64,000 nucleotides of DNA from Megascapheus bottae (GCA_024803745.1 JANJXV010000024.1:18299927-18363926); one strand, 5' to 3'. Shown: positions 1 to 12,177, counted from the first letter of the stretch. Program-made: numbers and translations. The notes: generated by a model from the sequence alone, not told the origin.

Positions 1-785
1 ATGACAACAGGGATAAACACAAAGGGAAGAAAAAAACAAGAAAAAAGAAATAACTTCACATAGTAACTTAAAAACAACAGCCATGAAGATAAACCTCTTG
101 TTTCCATATCCTAGAGTCTATTTCGCTTAGTATCATCCTATATGATCATATGCACCTATCTATTGAGCTATTGTAATCCTCTGCTAGGAAATCCTAGACA
201 TATAATAATTATTTCAAATGGGAGAAACCATGGAGTCTATGTGGGGTTTGATCCTGGCTTACTTCACTTAACATGATGTTTTCCAAGTCTTTTAATTTCC
301 TTTATGAATGGGGCAGTGCCATTCTTTTGATGGCAGCATGGAATTCCATTATGTATATATCCCACATCTTCTTGATCTGTTCATTTACTGAGGGGCATCT
401 GGATGGTTCCATATCTTAGCTATGATAAATTATGCTGCAGTGAACATGGTTGTGCTGGTGGCTTTAGTATGGCCTTGTTTCTGGACATTTGGGTAAATGC
501 CAAGGAGTGGGACTGCTGGATCATAGAGGAACTCTGTGTTTAGTCTTTTGAGGAACCTCCATACTGCTTTCTGGAGTGGTTCAACAGATCTACACTCTGA
601 TCAAGAGCATAGTAGCATTCCTATCTGGTCACATCCCCACCAGCATCAGTGGTTATTAGATTTCTTAATCATGGCCACTCTAACTGGAGTGAGGTGGAAT
701 CTCAAAGATATTTTGATTTGCATTTGTTTTATGTCCAGAAATGTTGAGCATTTCTTCATGTGTCTATTGGCAATTTTAAGTTAAG
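1..785 (-). mobile_element. Old L1 fragment: ORF2 3' end plus 3' flank
   Basis: On the minus strand, 785 down to about 240 is the decayed C-terminal end of L1 ORF2. It aligns by eye with the intact L1 copy at 15467-16405 (for example 'tgagcatttcttcatgtgtct', 'actggagtgaggtggaatct'). Several stops and indels break the frame. The part from about 240 to 1 resembles the start of the L1 3' untranslated region. The element is cut by the window edge. Confidence 0.85.
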
Positions 786-2540
786 TTTTAAGCTTGGGAA
801 AAGACATCCACAAAAGCCTGTTCATAATCATTCTGTGTTGCAATGTGATGTTATTTAACTTGTGTAAATTTTATTTTATCTGAATAATAGCTCAGTGAAG
901 CTGGAAAATATTGTGATAAGATAATTTATGTAGAATATTGCTTGATGTTGAATGTGTCTCATCATTATTTGTGTAATACCTATATATTTCAGTTGGGAAA
1001 GAGTTCTCACAGAAAACACACACACATACACACACACACAGGCACACAATCACACACAATAAAACACTGTTGCATTTTAAAACAGTACAAATCATGGCAA
1101 ATACATCCTCTTACCAACAAAAGTGTCCATGTAGCATTCTCTAAGAATTTTGTCTTTGAGATTTCCTGGCAATAATTCCTCCCTTTCTTGATTTTAAGCC
1201 CTTCATGATATTATAAGCTATATGCTTGCATAATATTGTAGCAATTCATGCAATTCATTTCCATTTATGCTTCAAACCTTTCCTCCTAATTATTTCATTT
1301 CTTCCATTTAATAAGCAAATGCTCCTGGTTACTTTATATTGATTTTTTTCTCCTGGAGTTTTGTGCACTTTATTTACACTACTCAGCCAGTATGATTATG
1401 TTTTTTTTTTTTAATCACTATTCTCTGATTACACCCTCAGGCAAATCCAGGAGTTTTATTGAAACTATAGCTAGTAGAAACTAGTGTTGTTTTTATTCAA
1501 TTCTGGTTAAGAAAACAGAGAAATATTGGCAGAGAAAAGCTAGCTAAATCTCGAAATGCAACATAAAGAGTATAGTCACCCCAAATCAACCCCAAATTCC
1601 AGCAAAATCAGAGGTAAATTGAGAATTAAGGTTTGTGAATAATCACATACCACAAATAAGAAATGGTGAGCTGTGTCTACACAAGTAGAAGAATTTGAGA
1701 TTGATAAGGTAGAGAACTACTGGGATATTCAGAAACTCAAAACTGGAGGAAGGATGCATTTACAGGATTATTTTTGACAAAGTAACCTCAACTGAAACAC
1801 ATAATTTGCAGATATATATTCTCTTCCTGGATGCCTAGACTAGCAGAGGCCATGTTCTTCTGGCCCAGAAATCTCTGGACCAGAGAACAGATTAGAGGTA
1901 TGAAGGAGGAAAAGTGTGTAATTAAAGTTATGGTTACAAGTTGAATTTGCTAGCCATCCATGATTAATCCTGGCATTTTTTTCTACATTCAATCTTAGTA
2001 TCTACTCCAGGCCCTGGTTTTTCTTATCACCTTGAATTGTTCTTAGTTGTACTTTGTAAGGCCTTGTTATTAGTTCTTGACTGCTCATCCTCGATATGGT
2101 CAAATGGATGGTAGATTTAGCTGTCATTTCCTGAAGGATCTTGCTATAATTGTGTGTATCTTTGGCTTCCCTCTCAGCCTAGACCCTACCATATAATGGC
2201 AGCAGCGATCACGTATTGATGAGGTACATTATTTAAAAGACTTTGACAAAGGGGTGCTGTGATTAGGAATGTAGCAATAGTATTTTAAATGTGTCCCAGA
2301 ATCCCAAATTATTGCATTTGAGACAGAAAAGCTAAGCATACTCATTGAACTTAGTCTTTGAAGGCCAGAGGTAATATTCTACCTCTAATCAATTCTTTTC
2401 ATAGACTCATCATGTGAATGAGATGAAATCTTGAGTGAAATAGAATAATTTGAATTATTACAGGAAAAGTAGAGCTGATTTGAGGAAACTGCAGAATTCA
2501 GGAAATGCTGAGAGATCTTTTTCTGCTTATGGTAGAGAAC
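786..2540. other. Intergenic, mostly unique
   Basis: AT-rich sequence without a recognisable gene or SINE. A short (CA)n tract lies at about 1015-1055. Open frames across it are short and show no coding character. Confidence 0.6.
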
Positions 2541-2569
2541 TACCTCAGTGTACACAGACACATATGCAG

Positions 2570-2618
<49 letters not shown>

Positions 2619-2642
2619 CACACACACCTACACACACACCTA
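2570..2642. repeat. (AC)n microsatellite with ACCT variants
   Basis: About 22 AC units followed by three spaced 'cacctaca' variants, a compound microsatellite. Confidence 0.95.
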
Positions 2643-2782
2643 CATTCTGTAACATATAATGGAGCTACCATAACATTCCCTCTTTCTTTCCTTTCTACCT
2701 TAGTGCTTTCATAATTTGGCTGCTTTCCTGAATGTTATTTACATACAGTTTTATCACAGAATCTATTCCTTTTCAGGTAGCT

Positions 2783-2918
2783 GCCTTCCCTCCCTCCCTT
2801 CCCTCCTTCCTTCTTTTCTTCTTCTTCTTCTTTTTTTTTGGTTTCTTCTGTCCCTTTCCTTTATTCTTCCCTCTTTCCTCTCCTTTTCTTTCTTCTTTCT
2901 TTCCTTGGTTTTTGTACA
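2783..2918. repeat. Polypyrimidine tract
   Basis: Almost pure C/T sequence built from cttc, ccct and ttc units, with one T8 run and a short G interruption. A low-complexity tract of the kind that can form intramolecular triplexes. Confidence 0.9.
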
Positions 2919-3563
2919 GATTGTTAGGGAAAAGGACAGATTCCAAAGGCAAGAAGAATGAAAGTAGACCAACAGACCAGATAAACTTCAGTAACAGTTG
3001 AAGAGAGAGGCCATGGTGACCTGAAGGTCAGGAGACAGGAGGCACAATGGGGGCAGGGGTGAAGGGGCTTACGTAGGGTTCAAGGTCAGGATAGATTTGA
3101 AGATAGCTGGAGAGTTGCAAGGAGTTTGGGGACATGCCTTGAGAGTTTGTGGCTATAGCCTGAAATGGCCTTGTTCTGGAAACCTATTGTTAATATAGTG
3201 TTAACTTGTCAGTTAGGTTAACTTGCTTTGAGAAAGTCAGGTGCCTGTGACCTGAGGGGTAGGGGCGGAGGAGTGGGCCTACACATTTACATTAAGATTA
3301 TGGGCTGGTGAATTTTGGGAAGGTCTTTGTGGAATGGGCCAAGTCACAAGAGCAGCAGTAAGTTATGATCATAAAGCAGGTCCCCATTACAGCAAGGCAA
3401 CTGTCCAGTTTACTGAATCATAATGTATCCACATATTATAGCCATTGTATCTCAGAAATAGATTTTTGCACTAGACAAAATATTTTTGTCCTGTGCAAAG
3501 CACTACCAATTTCATAAGGAGTGCGATACTGAGGAGCGTAGAAAAATATATATCTATATTTTT

Positions 3564-3665
3564 CAACTGTATTTTTTTTGTCTTTTCTTTTTTGGCACTG
3601 GGGATCCAACCCAGGACGTTGCACTTCCTAGGCAAGCGCTTTGCCACTGAACTACATCCGAGCCC
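3564..3665 (-). mobile_element. ID SINE monomer with 19-bp target duplication
   Basis: In minus sense it reads as a tRNA-Ala-derived ID element with A box 'tagttcagtggcaaagcg' and B box 'gggttggatcc', then an A-rich tail (T-rich on plus). It is bounded by a perfect 19-bp duplication 'aatatatatctatattttt' at 3545-3563 and 3666-3684. No right-hand Geo monomer is present. Confidence 0.9.
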
Positions 3666-3790
3666 AATATATATCTATATTTTTGATGAACCTGTGCTAG
3701 CCATTTGCATTTTTGAATTTATATTGAATTTGTATTTTCTTTAACTTGCCTTTCTGCTTCTGTATACTTGCTTGGTATAACCTTAAGGAA

Positions 3791-4301
3791 TGTAACAGCA
3801 GTTCTCGAGACTAATCTTCAACCACCCACTTGCCCTTGGGCCCCAGACACTCCCAGATACACGTTCCAGACCCTCCACCTAGGCCTGGAGCTAGAGATAG
3901 TGGCCATCTGGCACCTACAAGGTCAGACTTGCGGGGGGGAGGGGGGGCAGCAAACTAGGGCAAATATCACCATAGGGGCTCCGTCCAATCAGTTCAAAGC
4001 ACGACAGTCTGCTAGCCAGACCAATGATTAGCCTCGGCCCCTTTCCCGCTTTGTGTTGCACCAATGATTGCTAGAAGTTTGGTATGAATTTTCCCACGTG
4101 GTGTATCTATTCATTACTAATGCTTGCTGGGACCTGCCCCCTACCAAAGAATGTATAAAAGGTGCTGTAATTTTGGGCTCGAGGCCTTGGGTCTGCACTC
4201 TGCTATCAGTGTGCAGAGACCTATGCTCGAGCTCGTCAATAAACGACTCATTGCAGTTTGCATTGATCTTTGGCCTCTGGCGATCCTTTAGGGGAGCTTC
4301 A
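3791..4301 (+). mobile_element. Solo ERV LTR, gammaretrovirus-like
   Basis: It has the order of an ERV1 LTR: two CCAAT motifs (4018-4030 and 4060-4070 areas), a TATAAAA box at about 4153, a transcription-start region, an AATAAA poly(A) signal near 4238, then 'ttgcagtttgcat' and a GGCCTC element like the R-U5 end of gammaretroviral LTRs. It likely starts 'tgtaac' near 3791 and ends near 4301. No internal retroviral genes are seen on either side, so it is most simply a solo LTR. A clear 4-bp target duplication was not found and the ends are approximate. The family name was not determined. Confidence 0.6.
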
Positions 4302-5629
4302 AGTTTCTGGGCATTATAATACCAACTTTGACATCACAGAAAATTCAGGTGTAGTGTGGCATTTCGACCATCTTAAATATCCAGTGAGATTCCCAGAGGG
4401 TGAGTCAGAAAAGATTATGTCTCTCTCTCCTCTGTCTCTCTCTCTCTCAGAGATTTTTTAAATAATTTTACTCACAAGAATAAGGCATATATGAAATGGG
4501 TCCCTAAGCTTGAAAATGTAGTTTTTTTTACCCACAGACAAAAAGAAAGCTTGAAAATGTTTTTTTGTTGTTGTTATTGTTACCCATAGACAAAAAGAAA
4601 AGAAGACAAAATAAGTAAAAGAGAAGAAGGGACAGGAAAAAAAGAAAGCAAAAATAAAAATGAAAAACAAAAACTAAGAACAGCTAATCATTTTCTTACC
4701 TTTCCAAAATGGAAGAAGATTATGTTACAATAACTGTAAGGAAGTGATACCTTTAAAGAGAAAAGATAGGAGAGAGTCACACAGTGGGAAGTGTCTGCCA
4801 GACTCACAGATGGTTCTAGACAGAGGACTGTACAACTTATTTGAGAATAAGTCCTGCCTGCCTCACCCACCCCTGAGAATAACTGCAGAAAGGAGGCCAT
4901 GATTGGAGGTGGAGGTCACCATTGTTCCGGCTTATGTTATTCATTAGAGGCTCTCCACACATAAACAAGATTTGCAGAGGAGTCTGTGATTCACATAACA
5001 AAGACATCTTTTCAATATCTGCCCCTGGGAACACATATGGGTTCCCAGCCATTCCCTGAAATTGGGAATAATAGGAAAATCAAACCCTTTGGAATCCAAG
5101 GTCAGATTTTTCTCATTTCCAGTCTTCTGTGTGGAGCATGCTGGAAAGAGTGACTAAAGGATTATTGAAGAAGAGTACTGTTACTCTGCCTCCCTCCACT
5201 CCCATGCAACACATGTACACATGTCCCCTCATTAATCATCCTAACCAAAAGACATATGCCTAATATTATTGCCACTTGGTAAATATGAAAAGAATATCAA
5301 GCAAGCCAAAGTAACTTTCCAGGATTGTATCTGATTACATAGAGAAACTGGAACTATGCTAAAGCATTTTTGATTTTGCATTTGGGTTGTATCTATACCA
5401 ATATTGAAAAATGGCCATCAGATTCCAAACCAGAAAAAAATAACCGTTCTTAGCTATGGTCCTCTGTGAATGTTGCTGTCATTACTGGAGATCAGGTGTC
5501 CTTTACAGGGACAAGAGCAGAGGGTATTTGCGCCATTAGGTTGTCTTGAACAAAGCTGCTCAGACCTGGCTCACCTGGAGAGGCTTATCTACAATTTGTG
5601 TCAGATCTCACCAGAATGGCAAATTAACA

Positions 5630-5630
<1 letters not shown>
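4302..5630. other. Intergenic, unassigned
   Basis: Contains a short TC-rich tract (4421-4449) and a duplicated A-rich motif ('acccacagacaaaaagaaa' at about 4531 and a near copy at about 4581). No gene or SINE was recognised. Confidence 0.55.
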
Positions 5631-5631
<1 letters not shown>

Positions 5632-5676
<45 letters not shown>

Positions 5677-5795
5677 TGTGTATGTTGTATGTTGAATAAT
5701 TTAGAAAACAATAAGATCATGTGGTTTTATGTCCTATTCTAAAGTTTACACTTTTGGAACAATTGGCAGGTTATGTGTGTGTGTGTGTGTGTGTA

Positions 5796-5828
<33 letters not shown>

Positions 5829-5912
5829 TGAATAATTTAGAAAACAATAAGATCTTGTGGTTTTATGTCCTATTCTAAAGTTTACACTTTTGGAAAAGTT
5901 GGCAGGTTACGT

Positions 5913-5959
<47 letters not shown>

Positions 5960-6074
5960 TGTGTGTGTGTGAGTGTGAGTGTGTGTGTGTGTGAGTGTGT
6001 GTGTGTGTGTGTGAGTGTGTGTGTGTGTGTGTGAGTGTGTGTGTGTGTGAGTGTGTGTGTGTGTGTGTGCGTGT
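5632..6074. repeat. Compound (TG)n array with repeated non-TG unit
   Basis: Three TG tracts (about 5634-5683, 5774-5826 and 5910-6074) separated by two copies of a unit that begins 'gttgaataatttagaaaaca' (5691 and 5827, 136 bp apart). A third, more diverged unit begins at 6075 ('gttgactaatttaaaaagca'). The last TG tract carries regular GAG(TG) interruptions. Confidence 0.93.
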
Positions 6075-7079
6075 GTTGACTAATTTAAAAAGCAATAGAG
6101 GCTTGTGGTTTTAATGTTCTATTCTAAAAGTTCTAATTTTGTACTCATTTACCTCTATTATGTATCACAAAAGAATAAAACCACAACAGATCTGGGAAGG
6201 GGAAATCAACCTGTTTTGCATAGGAATCATTACTGTGGAAGAAGGTCACTCCATCCTGCAGGACAGTATGCTTTACTCAAATTGCTCAAGGCATCCTTGC
6301 CAGGCTCTGCTGTACTATGTTGAGCTGACATAAAGTGGGATCTTTCAGAGAGATCCCCTCAAATAGTTTCTGGGGAAACAAGCCCTGAGTGGCTCTAATG
6401 CCCATTTCGGAAGTGAGACTACATATGTTTTGTTTTTTTATTAAAGAATTTATTAACATTTCATTGCTTCACTATGCACTGTCACCAAGACACTGGTCAT
6501 AAGCAGCATCTCATCTGTTCATTAGCTTTCAACTTCTGTCATCCAGGAGATAAAGAACATGGTAACAGCATTCTCCACACCTGGTTTCTCAAGGCTGAAA
6601 GCCCAGTGGTAGTGGTGGCCTCCTTTGGGTCTCAGGACATCTTCTGAACTCATGTGCACTGTTGGAAGAGCTCAGTTTCATGGGACAGCAGCAGCCAGCC
6701 TAGCTGAGGTCTGCTATTTACAGGTTCTGGAGGTTTCCCTCAGTCTGGGCTGCTGTCAGTCTGGGCTGTATGGTCCTTCTCTTTTCCAAAACACTTCAGA
6801 ACATGTTCATTGTTTTCTCTTGAACAAGCCCACAAGGCATTTTAGACTTCCTTTATAACAAGTCACCTAATTAAGTCTAGCTTGCTCACAATTATCCTTT
6901 TTTATTATTATTAACTCAGTCAGCTGATCAGTGACGTAACCTCTGGAGTGATAGCTTGTGTTCATTACTTCCCATTGTACAAAAGGAAGATTACTTTGTG
7001 GTGAGAAACTGGACTGTATCTTGGAAATTCTTAGTGTCATTACGGTCAACACATTGTGTACTTTTTGTCTTGTTTCTAT

Positions 7080-7540
7080 ATCTGTCTGTGGGAGGGTAAG
7101 GGGGGCACAGAGATGATGGGACAAAGGATGAACAAAGGCAGCAGTGGAACTCACTAGACACTTTGTTGAACATCAACTGCAATACTAGTGGGTAGAGATG
7201 GGAGGGGAAAACTGGGAGAGACCAAGGGAAGGGGTGACATTGTTCAAAAAGAAATGTACTCTTGGGGCCAGGAGTTTGGCCTAGTGGTTAAAGTGCTTGC
7301 CTAGCATGCATGAAGACCCGGGTTCGATTCCTCGGAACCACATACATAGAAAAAAGCCGGAAGTGGTGCTGAGGCTCAAGTGGTAGAGCTCTAGCCTTGA
7401 GAAAGTCCAAGGACAGTGCTCAGGCCCTGAGCTCAAGCCCAGGACTGGCAAAAAAAAAAACAAAAAGAAATGTACTCTTTACCTGGCTTATATAATTGTA
7501 GCCCTTCTGTCTATCACCTTTGTAACAATATAAAAAAAGT
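7080..7540 (+). mobile_element. Old L1 3'UTR, split by a SINE
   Basis: A G-rich purine stretch followed by 'tgtactctttacctggctta' and 'acctttgtaacaatataaaaa' resembles the 3' end of rodent L1 elements with a remnant A-rich tail. It is interrupted at 7264-7460 by a young IDL-Geo SINE. Its left boundary is uncertain. Confidence 0.5.
7264..7460 (+). mobile_element. IDL-Geo dimeric SINE, young copy
   Basis: Left monomer is ID-like ('tagtggttaaagtgcttgcc' A box; 'gggttcgattcc' B box). The right monomer starts near 'agccggaagtggtgctgagg' and ends in an A tail. It is flanked by a perfect 19-bp duplication (7245-7263 and 7461-7479), so the insertion is recent. Confidence 0.95.
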
Positions 7541-8345
7541 GCATGAAGAAAAGGCCCAAAGGAAACCCACGTGTGGCAGTACATGCCTGGAATCCCAGCT
7601 ACTCACGAAGTGGAAGGCGAAAGATGATAGCTTTGCAGTCAACCCACACAAAGTTAGTGAAATAATTTAATTTGTAAAAGAATGTTTTAAGGGACAAAGG
7701 GCTTCTCTCAAGTGGAAGTGCATTTATTACAAGTATGCAGCCTTAGGTGCAAGCCCAGCTCCCTTTCCCCTCCCCCTCAGTGACAGAAAAAAATGCATGG
7801 CTATATGGATTTTTCTCCCTAGTTTTCTGAGAATATTATTAATTAAATGTGTAAAGTTCAATTTGTATGGGAATACATCAGTCGCATGGCAGCCTCTGCC
7901 CTCGGTTTCATGGCAGGAAGAATCATCTGCACTAAGAGGCATTTTGATCTCCAATTGCCAAGATCTCAGAGGTCTCTAATACCATCATACATCAAGTTCA
8001 GATGCCCAAATGTTGACTGTTTACTGCGGCTCTGCCACATAGCTGGATTACAGCCATCACAGCCAGTAGCTCTGAGACTGAGAGACTGTAAATACCATGT
8101 AAAAATCTTAGGAAAATATGAGGAAAAGAATCAGATTCTGAAACGAATGATATCACTGTGCAAGGCAGACATCTGAAACTCCTTTCTCACTGGGGTTTCT
8201 GAGATGGTGGCAATGGAGCACATAAAATGGATGTCACATCATCTTGGAAATCATTATTCGGCTATAAGGTAGTCACAATAGAGATGTTGGATACTCAAAC
8301 ATTGCTTTAAAGAAGTCATTGGAAGTTAGAATTAAATTATTGAAA
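7541..8345. other. Intergenic, unassigned
   Basis: Contains a 109-codon open frame (7847-8176) with no recognisable domain. No gene is supported. Confidence 0.5.
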
Positions 8346-8640
8346 TTGGACCCAGTGGCTCAGGCCAGCAAATTCCTGCTACTTGGAAAGCAGAGACTGA
8401 AAATACCTTACTTCCAGGTAAGGTATTTTTAAATCAGTAAGCCAGACAAAGTAGGGAACACCTGTAATCTCAGCTATGTGAGTAGCACAGGAAGAGGACT
8501 ATGGTATGAGGCTAATTCTAGAAAAAATACAAAATCCCACTTGAAAATAAGAAAGGCCAAGGTGTGGCTCAAGTGAAAGACTTGTTACCTAGCAAGTGTA
8601 AAGCCTTGAGTTCAAACCCCAATACTGTAAAATACAAATA
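8346..8640 (+). mobile_element. Diverged B1/ID-type composite SINE(s)
   Basis: A B1-like start ('cacctgtaatctcagctatg' at about 8459) leads into an ID-like right part ('aaggtgtggctcaagtgaaa' to 'gagttcaaaccccaatactg'). A second, truncated B1-like piece precedes it at 8346-8400. Between them lies a 12-bp inverted repeat with a 6-base loop (8400-8429). Confidence 0.65.
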
Positions 8641-8879
8641 TCAAATTTAGTATTAAATTAAATATAGAAATGAATTCAGAATACTGCACTTTAACTATTA
8701 CCTATTAAGCAAAAAACAATGAAGCTTCAGATGACAGCCTTGCAAAAGAAAAGCAAAATGAATACCAGTGGTGATCAAATCCACAGTAGAACAGGAAATC
8801 ATGAGAGTTTACTTAGCTATTCAAAGCCAGTAGAGGAAAAATGAACGGGACCCCTGTCTTAACCAATAAAACGCTTAGT

Positions 8880-9290
8880 GTGACAGCATACAACTGTTGT
8901 CCTGGCTACATAGGAAGAATAAAGAGGAGGATCACTGTCCAAGCTGACCCTGTTGGAAACATAATGAAAGCAAACAGGGCTGGCAACATGGCTTAAATGC
9001 TAGATTGTCTCTCTACCAAGAGTGGGGCTATGAATTCAATGCCCACCAGCCCCCGTCCCCCAAAATAAGGAAGTCTAGCATGATGGTGTTGGTGGTGTCC
9101 TTTTGGAGGGACCACATGGGAGGCAGAGGTAGGAGGATTGAATTCTTGGTCACCTCAAGCAATGTTACCTTGAGAGTTCATTTGAAACACAAACTAAAAG
9201 CAAAAGAGCATGGGGAAGAATCAAGGTGGTCAAGGCCTTGCTTAGCATCAATGAAGCTCTGAGTTCAATCATGGCGGGGGGGGGGGCGGG
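8880..9290 (+). mobile_element. Two degenerate B1/ID composite SINEs in tandem
   Basis: B1-like segments (about 8880-8960 and 9078-9150) are each followed by an ID-like segment with a decayed B box ('gaattcaatgcccacc' near 9030; 'gagttcaatcatgg' near 9260). A G run follows (9273-9293). Boundaries are approximate. Confidence 0.5.
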
Positions 9291-9293
9291 GGG

Positions 9294-10580
9294 GACTGAA
9301 TGCTGAAGCAAATGTACCAGTGGATGCAAAACTAATAAAATGGTTTGAAATCCAGTATGCATGGGTGGATGTTGATTGCCTTCCAGCAGACACAGTCTGC
9401 ATTTAAGAGCAGGAACTATTTGTAGTGCTTTTATACTTTTCTGTGTTGTCTTACTGGGATTGTAAAATAGCACTTACTTTAAAAAAACAAAGTAAAGAAA
9501 AGAAAGAGATCAGACAATCCTCCTCCGAGACCAGCATTTTAGTGAATGATGTATAGCAATCTCCCTCTCCCATTTTGGAATCCCACGCAAGCAGGCTGGA
9601 GGCCTCCTAGATACTCCTCCTCCCACATACACACACCTAGACTGCTTGCTTCTGAGCACCTAGGATAGCACCCATTATTAACTCAAGATGGTGCTTGCTC
9701 AGAGAGAACTGAAGACAGAAATCTCTGTTCCAGATCCAAACATAGACACTTGATAAGCAATGAACTCCTTTCAAGACCGTATTTTCTATGTCCTATAGGC
9801 CAGCCACACAAAAACTCACATTTCTTAGTCCCATGACACAATGATGTAACTCACTCTCTAAGGTACAATTGCCCTTCAATGAATTAGATAGATTGCATTT
9901 TTGAGCTGAGCAATGCAATTGCAAATGCAACCTCTATTTCTTTGTACTCTATCAACAATTAACCAATTTGTAAGTCCCACAGAGACAGGGTGAGGTGAAT
10001 GATTTCACATTACAACTAGTGAAGCCCAGCTCATTACTAATTCAAATCAGCCAGGACAGCTGACTGAAGGGGTTATAAAATAATTATAAAAACGAAATCT
10101 ACTTTTACCATGTTAGGGATCAGAGTCTCTCTCCCATTTTCAGTATGAAAACTAGACTTAACAACTCCTATTTAACTTTCTGAGTTTATCTTATTGTAGA
10201 CCCAACCCACCTTATCTTTTCACTCAACCTTTCATATCCTGGAGACAGATTTCCTAACAGAAGGGGACACAGTGGGAGCATCTTGATAATTGAGACATCG
10301 TTAGTCTAATTGCTTCTATCACACCCCTGCTTCACCTTCGCCCTCCCCCACTTCTTGCAGAAGCATCTGCTAAATGTCAGTAGTTAAGAAGTGTCAGACA
10401 GAATGTAGAACTGCAGAGTTTAGTTTGTTGGGAGACAGCCAGAGCAAAGCAGAGGGAGAAAAATATTTCTCTTCAATTTCTTTGTTAATTGTCTGAGGAC
10501 TGTTTGTACCAAGACAGAGATGGGTACCACAAAAATCTACAAACAGGATATTTGTATGCATATATGACTGTGTGTGAGAG
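9294..10580. other. Intergenic, mostly unique
   Basis: No repeat or gene recognised with confidence. An AT-rich segment around 10040-10200 has several TAAT/ATTA homeodomain-like cores, which are common by chance at this composition. Confidence 0.5.
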
Positions 10581-10591
10581 AGACAGAGAAG

Positions 10592-10622
<31 letters not shown>
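10581..10622. repeat. (GA)n microsatellite
   Basis: GAGA tract with a few AAG interruptions. Confidence 0.9.
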
Positions 10623-10865
10623 TAGGAAATGAAGACGCAAGGGTAAAAGTGTACACATGTGCAGGAAAAACCATGATATCATTACATCATGTCATGATTT
10701 ATATGTCTATTATTGACCTAATGGCTCTTCAAAAGGAGTGGAGGATGAAACACATAAAACAGCATAGTTCTTTAGCAGCCTCAATACTTTAGCTCTTCAA
10801 GCAGATGCTGGCCATATGTGTATCTATTTGGGGGTGATATTGATTACTACCTGGTCATTTATCAA

Positions 10866-10867
<2 letters not shown>

Positions 10868-10906
<39 letters not shown>
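10868..10906. repeat. (TA)n microsatellite
   Basis: About 19 uninterrupted TA units. Confidence 0.95.
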
Positions 10907-10909
<3 letters not shown>

Positions 10910-11620
10910 GTAAAGTGCATCTACTAAAGCAACTGCATTATTCACCTCCACTAAGCCTTTCATACAAGCTCCTGACAATGGCAAACAGGAATTCTGTTGT
11001 CAGTGCCTCAGTGTGTTACTATCTGGATTCTTAAATCAATAGGGAAAGAAAGATACATCTGTTCCCACACCACCCCTCCTTGTGCCATTTATACACACTA
11101 GGACACACATCTGGTTTTCAAGTGAGGGAATCTCCATTTGGGGTTCCTCTACATGACATAATTCCATCCCCAACTTACTGCGCCCACTTTTGAACCCCCA
11201 TAGCTAATTCTCATCTACTACAAACTTAGAGGCCAGTTCAGTCTGACTTTTGTCTCTTCAGCTGTCATCTACTCCTAAAGAATGGTCTTGTACCCTATAA
11301 GGTGGGTGAATAATATAGGAAGAAAACATTAATCATTTATGAGAAAATCAGTAAAAATTATAATCATGATCACTTCATTATAATATAAAAGGACCATGGA
11401 AAGAAATGTAAACAACTAAGTGCCTTGAGTAACAACTGAATTTACCATTCATTTAGACAACTGGCAATGGGGGTCTCCTCAACAAACTAAGCACACAGCT
11501 CCATAACTTCTGTGAGAGCTGGCATGGCCGCTCACATAGCAGGGACCGGAGTATACAGCAGTCGTAGAAAAGTAGTGGAAACCTAAGGCTTTGTTGAATG
11601 AAAGATGTCTTCTGGGTGGC
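10907..11620. other. Intergenic, unassigned
   Basis: No recognisable gene or mobile element. Confidence 0.5.
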
Positions 11621-11621
11621 T

Positions 11622-11725
11622 CAAGAAGGAAGAAGGGAGGGAGGGATGGAGGGAGGGAGGGAACAAAGGAAGGAAGGGAGGAAGGAAGGAAGGGAGGGAG
11701 GGAGGGAACGGAAGGAGGGAGGCAG
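11622..11725. repeat. (GGGA/GGAA)n purine tract
   Basis: Nearly pure purine tetranucleotide array with GGGA and GGAA units and one CAAA interruption. It forms long artefactual open frames on both strands. Confidence 0.93.
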
Positions 11726-12177
11726 GCCATATATGAGCTTGTTATAGCCCATGGAACCCATTCCCTCTGTTTCCTAATAGGAGAAACTTTCCATCAAGCT
11801 GATGGTTCTCGCTCTAAGATCCAGATTCTGCTTCCAGGGGATAGTAACAAACAAAGAAGACTAATAAAATGGACAAATGGTCCTCGTTCCCATTCTTCTC
11901 CTCTGGACATATATTGTTTTAAGAATACATAAAAGGATCTATACTAAAGGGGTTACTTTGGGCTATGAAACCACTCACTTCCCTTTCTCAACTGTCTAGC
12001 AGAAATTTTAAAAAAAAGTGGACGTTTTCTTCACTTCTCTGGTTTCTGTAATTTACCATTTGGCCCTAAGTTTTGTTGAAAGTGCTTTGAATTATTAAAG
12101 GGAACAATGTGCTTTCCTTTATCTGAACATTTTACAACATTCAATAAAACAAACCTACCTACTCATTCTCTTAAAGA

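Noticed and set aside
5910..6074. Regularly spaced units in the TG array considered as a CRISPR-like array
   Set aside because: Simple-sequence DNA in a mammalian genome, with no unique spacers.
7264..7460. tRNA-like A and B boxes suggesting tRNA genes
   Set aside because: These belong to ID-derived SINEs. No cloverleaf with proper acceptor and anticodon stems is formed, and the same sequence recurs throughout the window.
10868..10906. (TA)n tract as an origin or cruciform element
   Set aside because: A plain microsatellite. Nothing around it supports a specific role.
11479..11932. Open frames with Pro/Ser-rich or Gly/Arg-rich repeats
   Set aside because: Products of translating the GGGA purine tract, not proteins.
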